DNA from: Aplidium turbinatum
Lineage: Eukaryota > Chordata > Ascidiacea > Aplousobranchia > Polyclinidae
Assembly (NCBI GenBank): GCA_918807975.1
Contig: OU964921.1
Coordinates: forward strand, 24,702,498 to 24,766,497
Reading direction: 5' to 3'
DNA: 64,000 bases
The position numbers and the translations under genes are program-made. Shown piece by piece: positions 1 to 10,919 of the stretch; the first letter of the stretch is position 1, and the number at the start of each line of letters is the position of its first letter. Under the pieces are notes generated by a model that worked only from the letters and a program-made list of their open reading frames with translations, made no database searches and had not been told where the DNA came from.

Positions 1-1054
1 GTGGACGTTCTCCTGTTTCATCTAACATGGTTGCCACCATTAGCTTTTTACTTTCCACAGACAATCGAGAGTCAAACAAGGCTAGTCCAACCATTTCTTC
101 GGACAGATACCATAAATGCAGACTAAGCTTTTTGCATAAATCGCCTTCGCCATCCAACAAGTGCGATGCATAGCACCTGAAGCTTGAAAGCGGATTCCAC
201 GCTCAGGAGTTTGAAGAGTTTCTCCAAGAAATATGATAAAAAACGGGCATTTTAGCTATGCATGAATGCATAAAAGTTTAAGAATACTTATTTCGTTTAT
301 TGCTTTACCAGTTTTACAGGTTAGTTTATGAACTTTGTTTATTGAATAGTTTGGGCCACAATACTTGCTTAGCACTGTTTTATGCTAGAATACCGAAAAC
401 AGGTTTTTTCTAAATAACTGCTTTTCTACTCAAGATAGACGCAATCACTGTTCAGAAAGCAGATAGGAAATCATGCTTTCTGCATCTTTTGACACAAAAA
501 CCGTATCTCTAGCTCAAGCAGTTTTTGAGATATGCAGGTTTGGTATTTTGGAGGAGGGTGCAAAACTTTAGGGGGGGAGGGCCACCTCTAAATCGATTTG
601 AAATTCAAAAATTTTTTACAGGTGTTATTTTTTCTTAAAACCTCACCTTTTAAAAGGGTGTCCCATACAAAATTCAAATTTTTTTCATTTTTTGCCAAAT
701 AAGAGCCACCCTACTATATACGGTATGGCTCTTCTTCATCCGTGAATTCTCGTACCCCCAGTAACAGCTACTCGCACCCCCATTCGAGAAGCCCTGCACT
801 AGATAGTATATTTTTAAAAAAATGCTGTAACAAACCTCCTACTTTTAATACCTCCAGTATTAGCCAAACACTTTTTCTTTCAACAGAGCCTTAAACCACC
901 TCCGCAGGTGGCTTATATCTTTCGGCTTATAAGCTAAGTATAAGCCTTGCTAAAGCATAAGTCTGCTTTCTGAATTGCAAAATCGACGCTTGAGACAGAC
1001 GTTTGTTCAGACAGACTTAAGCCGCCTTAAGTCTGGTTTCTGAATTCCGCCCTA
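1..1054. other. Intergenic sequence, no gene seen
   Basis: No supported coding region. There is a G-rich and A/T-rich stretch at about 545-690. A perfect 9-bp-stem palindrome (AGACTTAAG, CCGC, CTTAAGTCT) sits at about 1011-1032. It lies between two direct copies of a motif like TAAGTCTGCTTTCTGAATT at about 957 and 1028. This looks like a small repeat remnant but no target duplication could be fixed. Confidence 0.5.
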
Positions 1055-1501
1055 ATAGTTCAAAAATGAATTTATTTCGCTTTTTAGTTTTAAAATCTCA
1101 GTGGTTAGGTCTAAACCCCACTCATCTAAAGCTTTGATAATTTCAACTATAAAAGAAATGATATTGTGGAATAAAATACAACATTCTCTAAATAAACAGA
1201 AGGCGTGGTTGGATTTGGAATTTTGTAATATTTGAGGATTCTAATATACTCTAAGTTTGCATACAGACGGTGACGTAGGATACATGTCGATTTTATGTGA
1301 GCAAACATTTCAATTTAATAGTTCAAACATTTTGTGCTAAATTTCATTTCAATTTATTTTTCTTTGTCGGAATGCAAAAGAAACGATATTGTGGAACAAA
1401 ATACAATTCAAAACTGTAGCCGAATAGGGAACTAGCCGAATCGGACTGTAGCCGAATCGGACTGTAGCCGAATAGGGAACTAGCCGAAACGGGCCATTTC
1501 G
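1055..1501 (-). mobile_element. Long-inverted-repeat element, copy A (partial)
   Basis: The right part reads like the right arm of the complete copies at 5514-6409 and 28194-31470. It contains the reverse complement of the captured reverse-transcriptase segment start at about 1090-1150, then the shared arm, then tandem TAGCCGAATCGGAC modules, and it ends in CGGGCCATTTCG. The left arm is missing, so no target duplication can be tested. Confidence 0.7.
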
Positions 1502-2439
1502 GTCTGATTAATGGTCCAATAAATATAAAAAAACAATTTGGCATCAGTTTTGCTAGCAGTAAGGTTTTCTTTCAAATGAACAAACTCATCTCCGTCTGAA
1601 CCCATGGTTTTTACAAATTTTTTATCAAGCCAACCCCAATATCCTACAAATCGAAGGCAGGCATACTATTTTTGGTCAATTAGACATAACGCTTCCTCTG
1701 GATTGTAGGATTTTTTTTTAGTGGCCAAACTTTGACAGCATTATAAATCTCGTCTGTTCATCAATCAGTAAGAACTCTTCATTTCTATATATGGAGGAAG
1801 CTCAGAACCATGGTAGGAGATGAAGAGTTAAAAAGTAAGGGGGATATTAATATTAACCTTAGATTTCTTTCTTCTCAAACATTTTATATTTTGTCATACA
1901 AAAACAACTATTCCCAATGATAGTAGTTGTTTCATGCCATACTAATGACAGAGCAGAAGCTCTTTGCTACTACATCCATTGCAATATGGAAAGTGTAGCT
2001 TTTGTTTTGATCACCTACTTCACTGCAATGTTGGTGCCCCTAGGAAGCGCTTCAACACCCTAAAAATCACTGAAATTATGCAACTTAGACACTCGAAATT
2101 GGATTAACTCATTTGTGCCGAAAGTGAAAGTATTTAAAAAGCATTTTTCTAAATTTAAATACCATATTGCATAATCATGACCTAAAAAACATTTACAATT
2201 AATTTTTTCTTAATCATGTTTATACTGGTCGAAAAAAATACCATCCTACATATAGGACACTAGGCAAATCCGTTATCAAATTTTGCGAGTTTCTTGTGCG
2301 TAATGCGTAGGCCTAATCATTATCGCTCACAGTGATAATTGGGAAATGTCTTGTCATCGAGCATTTTATTGAAATGAAAGTTCACAAAATACAAAGATGA
2401 AAATTAGCAAAGCAACACATCACTGAAACAAGTCTTTGC
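1502..2439. other. Intergenic sequence, no gene seen
   Basis: No coding similarity or terminal repeat could be supported here. The sequence is AT-rich with many stops in all frames. Confidence 0.45.
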
Positions 2440-3420
2440 AAAATAGGATATTGCTTGAAGGAGGGTGATTTGGACATGCAGACCGACATTACATTTTTTG
2501 CATCTTGTAGTAGTTTTTGCATGGCAATAGGCGCAAGGAGTTTGTTAGTCCTGGGCTAGCACCCAGTGCTCATAGGCATCGTAACGTACATCAGATAAAA
2601 CCTTTTGTGGTCTGCCCCGCTATCCTTGTTGAGGTGGCTTCCCATGTTGTGACAAGTATACTCTGGCAATATATCTTCGAAAAGAAAGCAAATCCATTGA
2701 ATTGCCACTATTGCAAATTCTTTGCAGTAGCCATGCATTGTTGACAGAAGTATCGAGCATGTATGAAATCAAGCACGAATACCATTTTTTACCTCTTATT
2801 GCGATGCGATAGTTCGAAATGTTCTGGTCCATTCTGTCAACGCCCCCAGTATGTTCGTTATAGAGCTTGATCGAATAAGGTTGTTCAATTTGCACACGCT
2901 TCTTTTCAGAGGATGAATATCGAGAGGCTGTAGATTGTAGAAGTTGGGTATACTCCAGCCGCATTCGAGCATAAATTTACCACACTGTTGTCATTCCATT
3001 TGCAAACCAGCATGCCGTTGTCGGTAGTGGTTCTAAAATCGATCTTGCCTCTTCCTTGTTTTTTCAGAGCATCTTTAGCGATCAGCGGACATTTTTCGGT
3101 CCTGTTGTCGTAGCACAAGTGGAAAAACTTTCTACCGCAACTGGCGAGGACTTCAGCAAAATTGTTGACAAGGTTTCCTCCAAGTCCTAAATCATTTTCT
3201 TGAGGCAATGTCGACTCTGGTTTGATCCTTATCAAGGAAAGTCAAATCCAGTACCCCGGTGGCATGGTACCACACCAAATCTTAAAACCAAAGTGTATCG
3301 GTTTACCAAAACGTTCTCTAAAAACAAACACAACTACTTTGTTATACAGCGTAGAAATGGTTGGGAATCTCTGTTTGATACCGCTTAATGCATGGGAATT
3401 GATTGACGCTTTTGCTTCAT
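2440..3420 (-). pseudogene. piggyBac-type transposase remnant
   Basis: Fragments in several minus-strand frames follow the piggyBac (PGBD) transposase in order. GKPIHFGFKIWC at about 3300-3265 comes first, then DLGLGGNLVNNFAEVL (about 3190-3140), then YDN followed at once by RTEKCPLIAKDALKKQGRG, then VCKWNDN and GVYP. Next come HTGGVDRMDQNISNYRIAIR (about 2850-2790), NAWLL and LLSFRRYIARVYL. The C-terminal cysteine-rich finger follows at about 2545-2480, with CAYC, RCKKC and VGLHV. The normal stretch between YDN and RTEKCPL is absent, and frames change at least three times, so the copy is dead. It is about half the usual length of roughly 550-600 residues. TTAA-flanked ends were not located. 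Confidence 0.85.
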
Positions 3421-3528
3421 TTTGCTAACACATGTGCCTAGCGACCTATAGGACACCAATCTTTTGAACCAGTTTTCTCAAAAATTTTGCTGCCAATTAA
3501 ATTTAAACATTTGCTGTAAAATATGTTG

Positions 3529-5209
3529 CGGAAAGGCCGTTTCGGAGAATCCGATTCGGAGAAAGCGCTTTTCGGAGATTTGTTGAAAATCCAACGACGC
3601 TTTCTGTTTGTTTAGAGAATTTTGTATTTTATTCCACAATATTGTTTCTTCTGCATTCCGACAAAGAAAAACAAATTGAATTGAAATTTAGCAAAAAATA
3701 AAAAGCAAATTAGAAATTTTTTTTTTAATTTTTATTTTATTTTATTGATATACATTGGAAATTTATCCTAGATTCCGAATATGCAGTCAGTTTTTACCTA
3801 TTTGCCCTCATTAGGCTTCAAACGGAAAGTTTTCTGAACGCACCCCAGTTTAAAATGTGAATAAAAATTTGCAGTTTTGTGAGAATGTTAATTGCAAGAT
3901 GTTTTGTATTTTCCCTTACAAAATCTAATAATGAATAAGCTGAATAACGCCACCTTTTCAAAAGGTTAACTAAGTTTATTGAGAATACAATGGACATAGA
4001 AGAAAAAAAGTCACATTTACAGTCAAAGGCATAAATTTACCTAATTCTATTTTTCAAATGTGATTTACTCAAAATCATGTTTTTGTGCACTAAAAATGTT
4101 TCTTCTAGAAAAGTACTTGTCAGAATTGGTTAAAATTTTTAACAGATGTACAGTAGGCCCTTACGGACATATAATGATTGAGTTTTGTTTCAATATTCAG
4201 AGTAATAAATATTTTATTACCAAATCCTGAAGTCAAATTTGCTCTCGATGCTGCATAATTGCAATTGCTATCAATAGCAATTATGAATTTTTTTTATATT
4301 TAAAAAAATAAAAGAGTTAAAAGAAATCCCTTCTATCAATTTATGGCTAGGATACCCTACTAGATGACCATGCAGTTTGAAGTCCCTACCTCTAGCCATT
4401 TTCGACTTTTTAAGGCTGCAATGGAGACAATTGGTTGATTTTATGTACAAATTCAAAATGGTATATATAAACCCTTAATGGATTGCCCCAGCCTAACAAA
4501 GTAAATATGTTTAGATAGCTTGTTTCCTCCTTTTTCCAGCAATATATGGTTTGTTGGGGTTTGTGGGTGAACTTTTGTGTGTAGATTGTTATTTATGACA
4601 AGTACGAAAAATGCGATTCTAAGTAGAACTGCCCCTTTAAATTAAAATGGTTGCTCAAATAAAATTGACATGTCGTCGCCGTCTGCATGCAATCTTAGAA
4701 TATATTCGAATCCTTAACTATTAGAAAATTCCAATCCCTAGTTTAACAAGTCAATATAAAAATGCCGGAGATGATTCAATCGATGTCAAATAACAAAACA
4801 GACAAAACATAACAGTTCATGCGTCCATTTGTAAATTATGGCTAATACCACATAGGAAGTCCCACATGGACTGAGGTGGAACATTGCGATGTCCATCAAA
4901 GCGAACGACAAGTTTCTTGATGTGGTCGTCAGCATGTCTATATTTTTTCAACTTTTTTGGTGGACTATGGCCGGCTATCACCGTATCGTATGCTATTATC
5001 AGGTAGGCTATAAAAACACTTCAATCTTAATGTTAAGCAACAGAAAGCATTGTTAAAACTAACTTTTAAATTGGGTGATCATTCATTTCATTCATTCATT
5101 TCTCTATTGTAAGCTAATTCCTTTCAATATACACATGCCGCTGTGATTTTACAATTCTCCGAAAAAGGCTGTCTCTGAATAGGGATTTCTCCGAATAGTA
5201 GCAGACCCC
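3529..5209. mobile_element. Long-inverted-repeat element, copy B
   Basis: A 1681-bp element flanked by a perfect 8-bp target duplication ATATGTTG (3521-3528 and 5210-5217). The left end begins CGGAAAGGCCGTTTCGGAG with a second TTCGGAG module. The right end reads CTCCGAATAGTAGCAGACCC. Inside the left end is the arm shared with other copies (TTTTATTCCACAATAT, CATTCCGACAAAG), and a diverged piece of the same arm lies near 4670-4740. The interior is otherwise unique in this window and includes an open frame at 4817-5013. Confidence 0.85.
4817..5013 (-). CDS. Unrecognised open frame inside copy B, possible captured exon
   Basis: The minus strand is open for about 65 codons and has no ATG near its start. 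The peptide contains AYDTVIAGHSPPKKLKKYRH followed by ADDHIKKLVVRFDGHRNVPP and then MWDFLCGISHNLQMDA before a TGA at 4817. The composition is protein-like (basic patch, W, C, H) and unlike the AT-rich surroundings. I do not recognise the family. It lies inside a mobile element whose relatives carry a captured LINE fragment, so a captured exon is a reasonable inference. It could equally be a decayed transposase piece or a chance frame. Confidence 0.3.
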
Positions 5210-5513
5210 ATATGTTGATACATAGCGAATAAAGCCAATCACAAATATTTTCGGAAGCTTATTTGCATACGCGGATTTATTATTATAATTCGACCTGCGC
5301 CTTCAAAATTTCAGATTTAGCAAAATCGAGAAAATTGATAATGATGTCAAGTCTCAACCAAAAAAGAAACTTTTGAAAAAAGTTGTGATATATGCTGCAA
5401 AAGTACTCATAAATGTATTCTGACTTCGTCTAAATCTAAAAACTGAACGTGCAAAGAAAAATTGTAATTTGAGAAGGTGTCATTACTCTTACATGTAGGA
5501 CGCTAGGAATAAA

Positions 5514-6409
5514 TGGTCTGCTACTATTCGGCTAGTCCAATTGGGCTAGTCCGATTCGGCTAGTTCCCTATTCGGCTACAGTCCAATTCGGCTAGTTTTC
5601 TATTCGGCTACAGTCCAATTCGGCTAGTCCGATTCGGCTAGTTCCCTATTCGGCTACAGTTTTGAACTGTATTTTGTATTTTATTCCACAATATCGTTTC
5701 TTTTGCATTCCGACAAAGAATAATAAATTGAAATTAAATTTAGCGCAAATGTTTGAACTATTAAATTGAAGTGTTTGCTCACATAAAATCGACATGTATC
5801 CTACGTCACCGTCTGTATGCAAACTTAGAATATATTAGAATCCTCAAATATTACAAAATTCCAAATCCAAAGACGCCTTCTGTTTATTTAGTGAATGTTG
5901 TATTTTATTCCACAATATCATTTCTTTTATAGTTGAAATTATGGAAGCTTTAAATGAGTGGGGTTTAGACCTAACCACTGAGATCTTAAATCATATTTAT
6001 GACACCGGAAACATCCCTAGTGATATGGTACGTTCCATATTCATAACTTTACCAAAGAAAACCGGAGCAACAGAATGCTCACTCCACAGAACAATTAGCC
6101 TTGTGAATCATCTAACAAAGATCTTACTCCGAATCATTGTAGTTGAGGATTCTAATATATTCTAGGTTCGCATACCGACGGTGACGTAGGATACATGTCG
6201 ATTTTATGTGAGCAAACATTTCAATAGTTCAAACATTTTGCGCTAAATTTCATTTCAATTTATTTTTCTTTGTCGGAATACAAAAAAACGATACTGTGGA
6301 ATAAAACACCAAATACTATTCAAAACTGTAGCCGAATGGGACTAGCCGAATCGGACTGTAGCCGAATAGGGAATTAGCCGAATCGGACTAGCCGAAACGG
6401 GCCATTCCG
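5514..6409. mobile_element. Long-inverted-repeat element, copy C (complete)
   Basis: An 896-bp element. Its left end is (T)GGTCTGCTACTATTCGG followed by tandem CTAGTCCGATTCGG-type modules. Its right end is inverted modules ending CGGGCCATTCCG. The flanks AGGAATAAA (5505-5513) and AGGCATAAA (6410-6418) form a 9-bp target duplication with one mismatch. Arms of about 270-300 bp (5640-5870 and 6140-6330) are inverted copies of each other. Between them lies the reverse-transcriptase fragment at 5941-6140. Long TIRs, a 9-bp duplication and captured coding sequence resemble MULE/Pack-MULE or foldback (Galileo-like) elements. No transposase is present. Confidence 0.88.
5941..6150 (+). pseudogene. Captured LINE reverse-transcriptase fragment (copy C)
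   Basis: An open frame of about 70 codons carries [20 protein letters not shown], then [15 protein letters not shown] and LTKILLRI. This matches the finger/palm entry region of non-LTR reverse transcriptases, where PKK...CS.HRTISL...SKILLRI is typical. No endonuclease, YADD box or LINE 3' end accompanies it. It begins and ends exactly at the inverted arms, so it is cargo of the element. Near-identical cargo lies at about 30498-30710, and a piece is split around 28545-28580 and 29439-29455. Confidence 0.75.
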
Positions 6410-6429
6410 AGGCATAAATGGGTTAACCT

Positions 6430-6725
6430 TGCAAAAGATACAGATGCGTGGAGGCATTTGTTGCATTACTTGTTGGTACATTCTGAAGCATAACTAACTC
6501 CAAACAAATATCTTTTGTATCAATATAATCCTTCATGCGTCAGAAATGTAGTAATATTTCTAGAACTAGGTTGTAATTCAATTTGGTGACATGCCCATTT
6601 GACATCTAGTTTGGTGAATATGGTAGGCATCGGGTGACGCCTCTCTTATGACGGCTTTGTTATGTTGGTGCATGTCGATACACAAACGAATGTCACGATT
6701 TTGCTTGGGTACGATTATTGCAGGT
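6430..6725 (-). pseudogene. Ty3/Gypsy reverse-transcriptase fossil
   Basis: Translated pieces on the minus strand match the Gypsy reverse-transcriptase core: VPKQNRDIRLCIDM, then RRHPMPTIFTKLDV, then CHQIELQPSS. It is a short, broken remnant with no LTRs or other domains recognised around it, and it looks old. It abuts the end of long-inverted-repeat copy C. Confidence 0.8.
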
Positions 6726-6829
6726 AAAACCCCAGTGGGCGGTTAAGAAAAGGGCCAGATGGAAAGCAGATTTGGACATGGCATAAAAAGTTCGAACAAG
6801 AAGGTTGCTTGTGCAGAGTAAAGGATCTG

Positions 6830-6929
6830 GTCCTTTTCTTTCAAATCGTTGGGCAAATGTACGCTGCACAGTCTTATTCGACTGTGTTCTAGCATACTCC
6901 AGTAGACAAAATGCTTTTTTCTTCGCCAT
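6830..6929 (-). pseudogene. Transposase N-terminal helix-turn-helix fragment
   Basis: The start of a 78-codon frame reads KKAFCLLEYARTQSNKTVQR then TFAQRFERKGPD. This is the N-terminal HTH (DUF4817-like) found before DDE domains of mariner/IS630-type transposases, where AFC.LEYA.TQS...VQRAF is conserved. Similarity stops after about 32 residues. The rest of the frame has no match, and a Gypsy fragment follows on the same strand. Confidence 0.65.
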
Positions 6930-8225
6930 TGTATGGCATTTCTACATCTAAAAAGAAAAACACCTGAAAATTAAAAGATAAAAATTTATGTTGTATCTGT
7001 ACAGTGTACATACTGTTAAAATTGAAGATCGTATAAACCATCATTTTCAAAGTCAAGACTGTGCATTGTGCAACGATGTCAAATTTTTTGAAACACCCCT
7101 TATATCACTTTCTCCGATCAAGAAATACTGATTTAAATCTGAAAAGTTTTGATAAAAGGAAAACTGCACGAATAGCTTAAGTGCCGGTTTATTGAATGTA
7201 TTGTATAAACTATAAAACTTTTTTGTGATTAATTTGAATATTGTGTTCAGGTTCGCGTGATCAATACTGGTCATATTGCCGGATGCCTAATACACCACAA
7301 TGCCTTTAGAAGAGCAATCATTGACACGTTTTCCAAACTGGCAAAGCAAAGAGAACTCGTCCTTTGTGAAGACCAACCTTCTTCAAAAGATATGGAAGAA
7401 ACCATGCGAACAGATATTGACAAAGTGTCTCAGCAGCAAGAGAACAGGTTCAGACAAACCAACTCTGTGCCTATTTTTACTGTACTTAAGTCGTTTACGA
7501 GTAAGGCTTGAAATGCTTCTTGTATTTGCACTACTGGTGAATTTGAATGACGTTTTGTCTGAAGTGGCCACATGTCGTTTTGCATGTTTAATTGGTGCAC
7601 ATTCTTTAACTTGTTTGAAATCGTGGGAAAGGGCCGTGATCAGTTGTGCCATGCGTTGATTGCTATCATAACAAATAGCCAGGTGCAATGGTGTTTCCTA
7701 CGTTTCATATTGTAGCTGCCGCACTGTGCTCGTTGAGTAGCTCTTGTGTTTTCTTTAATTGGATAGCGACATATTTGAAATTAAGTCGACATTACTTCAA
7801 TCGAACTCCATTTTTTAGTTATTTAAAATCTATAGCTCATTTATATTTTTATTCTACTGTAAGTAGTTTTTCAACCTATTTAACTGTAGTTTCGCTGTGC
7901 TGCTGCGCAGGCTTAGGTATGGGCGGTATATTTAAAATGATATGACGCCCGACTGCTGTGGTGTCTAAGCCTACTGTTAGTGCGTTTTATAGTTTTATAC
8001 TACACGTAAGCCCCGAAAGTCATTTCAACTAAAAGTAGGGATGTTTAGACGTGGCAAAAACAAGACGCATCTCCTCTAGTTAAGAGTTATTGATGTCATG
8101 TTGATCAATCTTAATTTGGCAATTGAAGTAGCTGTCAACACTAAGTAATTAATATTTCACTTTTTTCTGTGCTTGTTTTGGTAATAAAAATGAAAAAAAC
8201 ATGTTCTGTTTTTCAATGATTACTT
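6930..8225. other. Unassigned stretch with overlapping open frames
   Basis: Open frames of 84-119 codons overlap on both strands at 7257-7688, and one of 85 codons rich in hydrophobic residues lies at 7688-7945. None could be tied to a known family, and no splice sites consistent with a gene were found. Confidence 0.3.
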
Positions 8226-8233
8226 GTGTAAGT

Positions 8234-8573
8234 TATAATAGGTCCTCCAGGGGTAGGACCTATTATACGCATTTCAGAAAAGTTTGTATGAGCTTTAACT
8301 TTGCAAAAATAAATCTGGTTTACAGGATATTTATACAGTCCATAAGCATTGATCTTGGCTGTATTCCCTAAAATTTTTGTTTCATCATCATCATTCTAAT
8401 TCAGTTGTGTCCCCTCTAGGTGGGGGTGGCCAACTCTTTCCTCGCAGGGATTGCCTTCACTCCTATTCTCCATCGCGTCTTTTTTCCTTCTGTCTGACTT
8501 TGTCTGTCAGATTTTTGATATTAGCTGAAGATAAGAGAGCAAAGAAGAAAAAAATGTAGGCTATAATAGGTCC
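8234..8573. mobile_element. Small inverted-repeat element (MITE-like) with terminal hairpin
   Basis: The 12-mer TATAATAGGTCC occurs at 8234-8245 and 8562-8573, and its exact reverse complement GGACCTATTATA occurs at 8256-8267. The first pair forms a perfect 12-bp hairpin with a 10-nt loop. The second pair frames a 318-bp unit. The interior at about 8377-8470 looks like a LINE 3' end on the minus strand, with (ATC)n and a conserved GTCCCCTCTAGGTGGGGGTGG stretch. No target duplication was fixed. Confidence 0.5.
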
Positions 8574-8615
8574 TGCATCTCCCTTACAAGTTAGCGGTAA
8601 AAATAATGCTATAGA

Positions 8616-9203
8616 CAGGGTTGCAAGTATCGGTTCCAAATCGCTATTCTCTACTTTTTCAATATCGATTACGTCCAAGTCTTTTCTTTTTTCCCCCAAT
8701 ATCATTTATGATTTTTTCTTTACTTTTTTTGACTGAATCGATATTCTTTATTCGATTGTTTTGCGACTTTCTTCAAGCCTTTAATCCTACTTAGTAACAT
8801 ACGACGGACTAAAATATCATAGCGTGTTTTGACGCTCATGCGAGAAAAACGATAATTGAACAATACCGATCAAGCGAAGTAGAAAGGATACCGGTTTACA
8901 AGCATTTTGTTTGAAGTTATGCATGATTGAGCAGAAAGGGAACACTGGTAGGCAGTATAAAATCAGATACCGTACTTGTTTTGTATTTTTTTAAATTACG
9001 TTTAATATCGATTAGCCTATTCTTCATTCTTTACTTTTTTGGGAGGCTATCGAAATCAGATATTTCCCTACTTTTTTGGGAGGCTATCGAAATCGGATAT
9101 TTCCCTACTTTTTTGGGAGGCTATCGAAATCGGATATTTCTCTACTTTTTTGTTTGACTATCGATTTATCTCCTACTTTTTTCAATATCGACTTGCAACC
9201 CTG
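8616..9203. mobile_element. Non-autonomous hAT element with internal 44-bp tandem repeats
   Basis: The ends CAGGGTTGCAAGTATCG and CGACTTGCAACCCTG are inverted, and a perfect 8-bp target duplication GCTATAGA (8608-8615, 9204-9211) flanks them. This is the hAT signature. At about 9025-9160 a unit of about 44 bp (CTACTTTTTTGGGAGGCTAT followed by CGAAATCGGATATTTCC) is repeated three times plus a partial copy. Most subterminal motifs contain TATCGA or ATCGAT. No transposase is present. Confidence 0.9.
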
Positions 9204-9385
9204 GCTATAGACATGTATGAAGTAGACTCTACTACTAGAGGATATGTGAAGTGGAAGCAGGAATTTTATTTGTTTGTCTCTAATAAGATAATATCGTTCC
9301 AAGAGTGTAGGGATATATGACTTCTTGAAACAAATGAATAGCCAAATAATTGCGTGTCTTGTTTGACTATGTCTTTTAAGAGTCA

Positions 9386-9514
9386 TCATGTCACAGTTAA
9401 AGTCTCTGGCAAAGTCCGAATGCTACTCCCACCCTGCACAGGAATAGCAGCACGTTTCAAGACATTCGCTGGAGTCTTACCACGATTGCTTACACATTTA
9501 CTTGCCCTCGGCAT
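9386..9514 (-). pseudogene. pogo/Tigger-type transposase N-terminus
   Basis: A 42-codon frame starts MPRASKCVSNRGKTPANVLK and continues with SIRTLPETLTVT. The layout MPR...RGKTP...V..RA.....G.SIR..AE...V is the psq-like HTH that opens pogo/Tigger and Jerky-type transposases. A stop ends the frame at 9386 where the HTH would continue. No DDE domain follows within reach. Confidence 0.55.
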
Positions 9515-10083
9515 GGTTTCCAGAACACAATACATAAATGTTAGTTGAGCCATTGTAGTTGAACACTTTAACTATACTGCCATGAAAATGCTACAACTAC
9601 ACCAAAACTTCATGGCACAGACTGTCGCTGTTTAGTGTTTATGCATAACGTAGCGTATTTGGTAAGCTATCAAACAAATTAAATGAACCTTTCTCAGTTA
9701 GGCCTCTTAAGTATAAAAAATTGTACGGTAAATTAAATTTAGTTTTTCTCAAAATCTACTCTTGAAGGTTAAAACACAAGTTTTTAACTTCAGCATCATG
9801 TTTATTAAATAATAGCCTAATCAAATAATCCGACCCTCCTATGTATTGTAAAATGAAAAAATTAAGAACACAAACAAACGTTTTCAATGCGCCGCTGCCT
9901 GAGGTGAATGTGGGCACCAAACCAAAACGTCTTGGCCTATACCAAATGGAAGACGATTAAAGCAATGTTGTCCAAATGAAGTGATAGGCTAAACGTAGTT
10001 AAGATTTTCGAGCCTTCCTTCCAAAAGCAGTGGGGCGTAAAATTCCTAAAACTGGGGGCGTGAAATTCTCTAAAGATAAATAT
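9515..10083. other. Intergenic, no feature seen
   Basis: AT-rich sequence with stops in all frames. No repeat or splice pattern was recognised. Confidence 0.4.
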
Positions 10084-10919
10084 TTAGGAAAAACAAGTTT
10101 TACTCAATGTGTCCGCCATTTGCGTCGATAACAAGTCGGAGACGTTTTGAAAAGGACCTGCAAGAGTAACGAATAACTCTTTGAGGTATTTTGGCTCTTT
10201 TTTCAGAGTAGCCTTCAGCGCTTCCAAACTTTGGTGGTGTTTAGTTGAAGCCTTGCTCTCCAAGTAAGACCGGATGCCAAAGTCTAGGGGGTTCAGGTCT
10301 GGGGATGAAGGGGGCCATTCTTCCTTGGAAATGAAGAACAGCACATTGGCTGAAATCCAGTTTTGCGTTCTCTTAGCTTCATGTAGGCTAAAGGGGCAGA
10401 ATCTTGTTGGAATCCGGTAACCAATTACGTTTTTTGAATTGCTTCTTTGATCAAGACAACAATGAACCCTCAAGAATAATATTGCGGTAGTTTTCTTGGT
10501 TCACAAAAATCAATGGACTCCTTTCTAATTCGTTGACTGTGGCCCACACCATCACTCATGTCGTCCTTGTCTCCGAGTGATAACCCGGGGTTCCACGTCA
10601 CCATCTCTTGACCAAACACGATCATTTTGACTGTTAAAATGATGCTGGACATCAAATTTCTTATCGCTGAACACTAGGTTTGGCAGAGTGCCTCCTCCTT
10701 CTATACGTGAGAGCAGAACTCTGGCTCTGAAGAGACGTTTCTCAATGGTATTGACATTTAGAAACTGTTTCTTCATGTGTTTGAATGGGCTCATCTTCAA
10801 ATCCTTCTTGAGAACTGTGAACAATGAACATGGTTCCAAAGGCCACGTTCGCCTCCTTTGCCAGTTTTTGAATTGGATCTCTTGTAACGTTAATTATATT
10901 GATGACCCTGTATATTAAA
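10084..10919 (-). pseudogene. mariner-like transposase remnant
   Basis: Minus-strand frames give the order expected of a Tc1/mariner-superfamily DDE transposase. VTRDPIQKLAKEANVAFGT is at about 10890, followed by KMSPFKHMKKQFL, then NLVFSDKKFDVQHHFNSQND (first catalytic D) and RVWSRDG. Next come KRTQNWISANV and EEWPPSSPDLNPLDFGIRSY (last catalytic D region), then SLEALKATLKKEPKYL. At least two frame changes and several stops separate the blocks, so it is dead. An ACAGGGTCATCAATAT stretch at about 10902-10918 may be the 5' terminal repeat. A matching partner was not found. Confidence 0.85.

Noticed and set aside
7257-7688. Overlapping frames of 84-119 codons as a gene
   Set aside because: Open in several frames on both strands with no similarity, splice pattern or start context favouring one.
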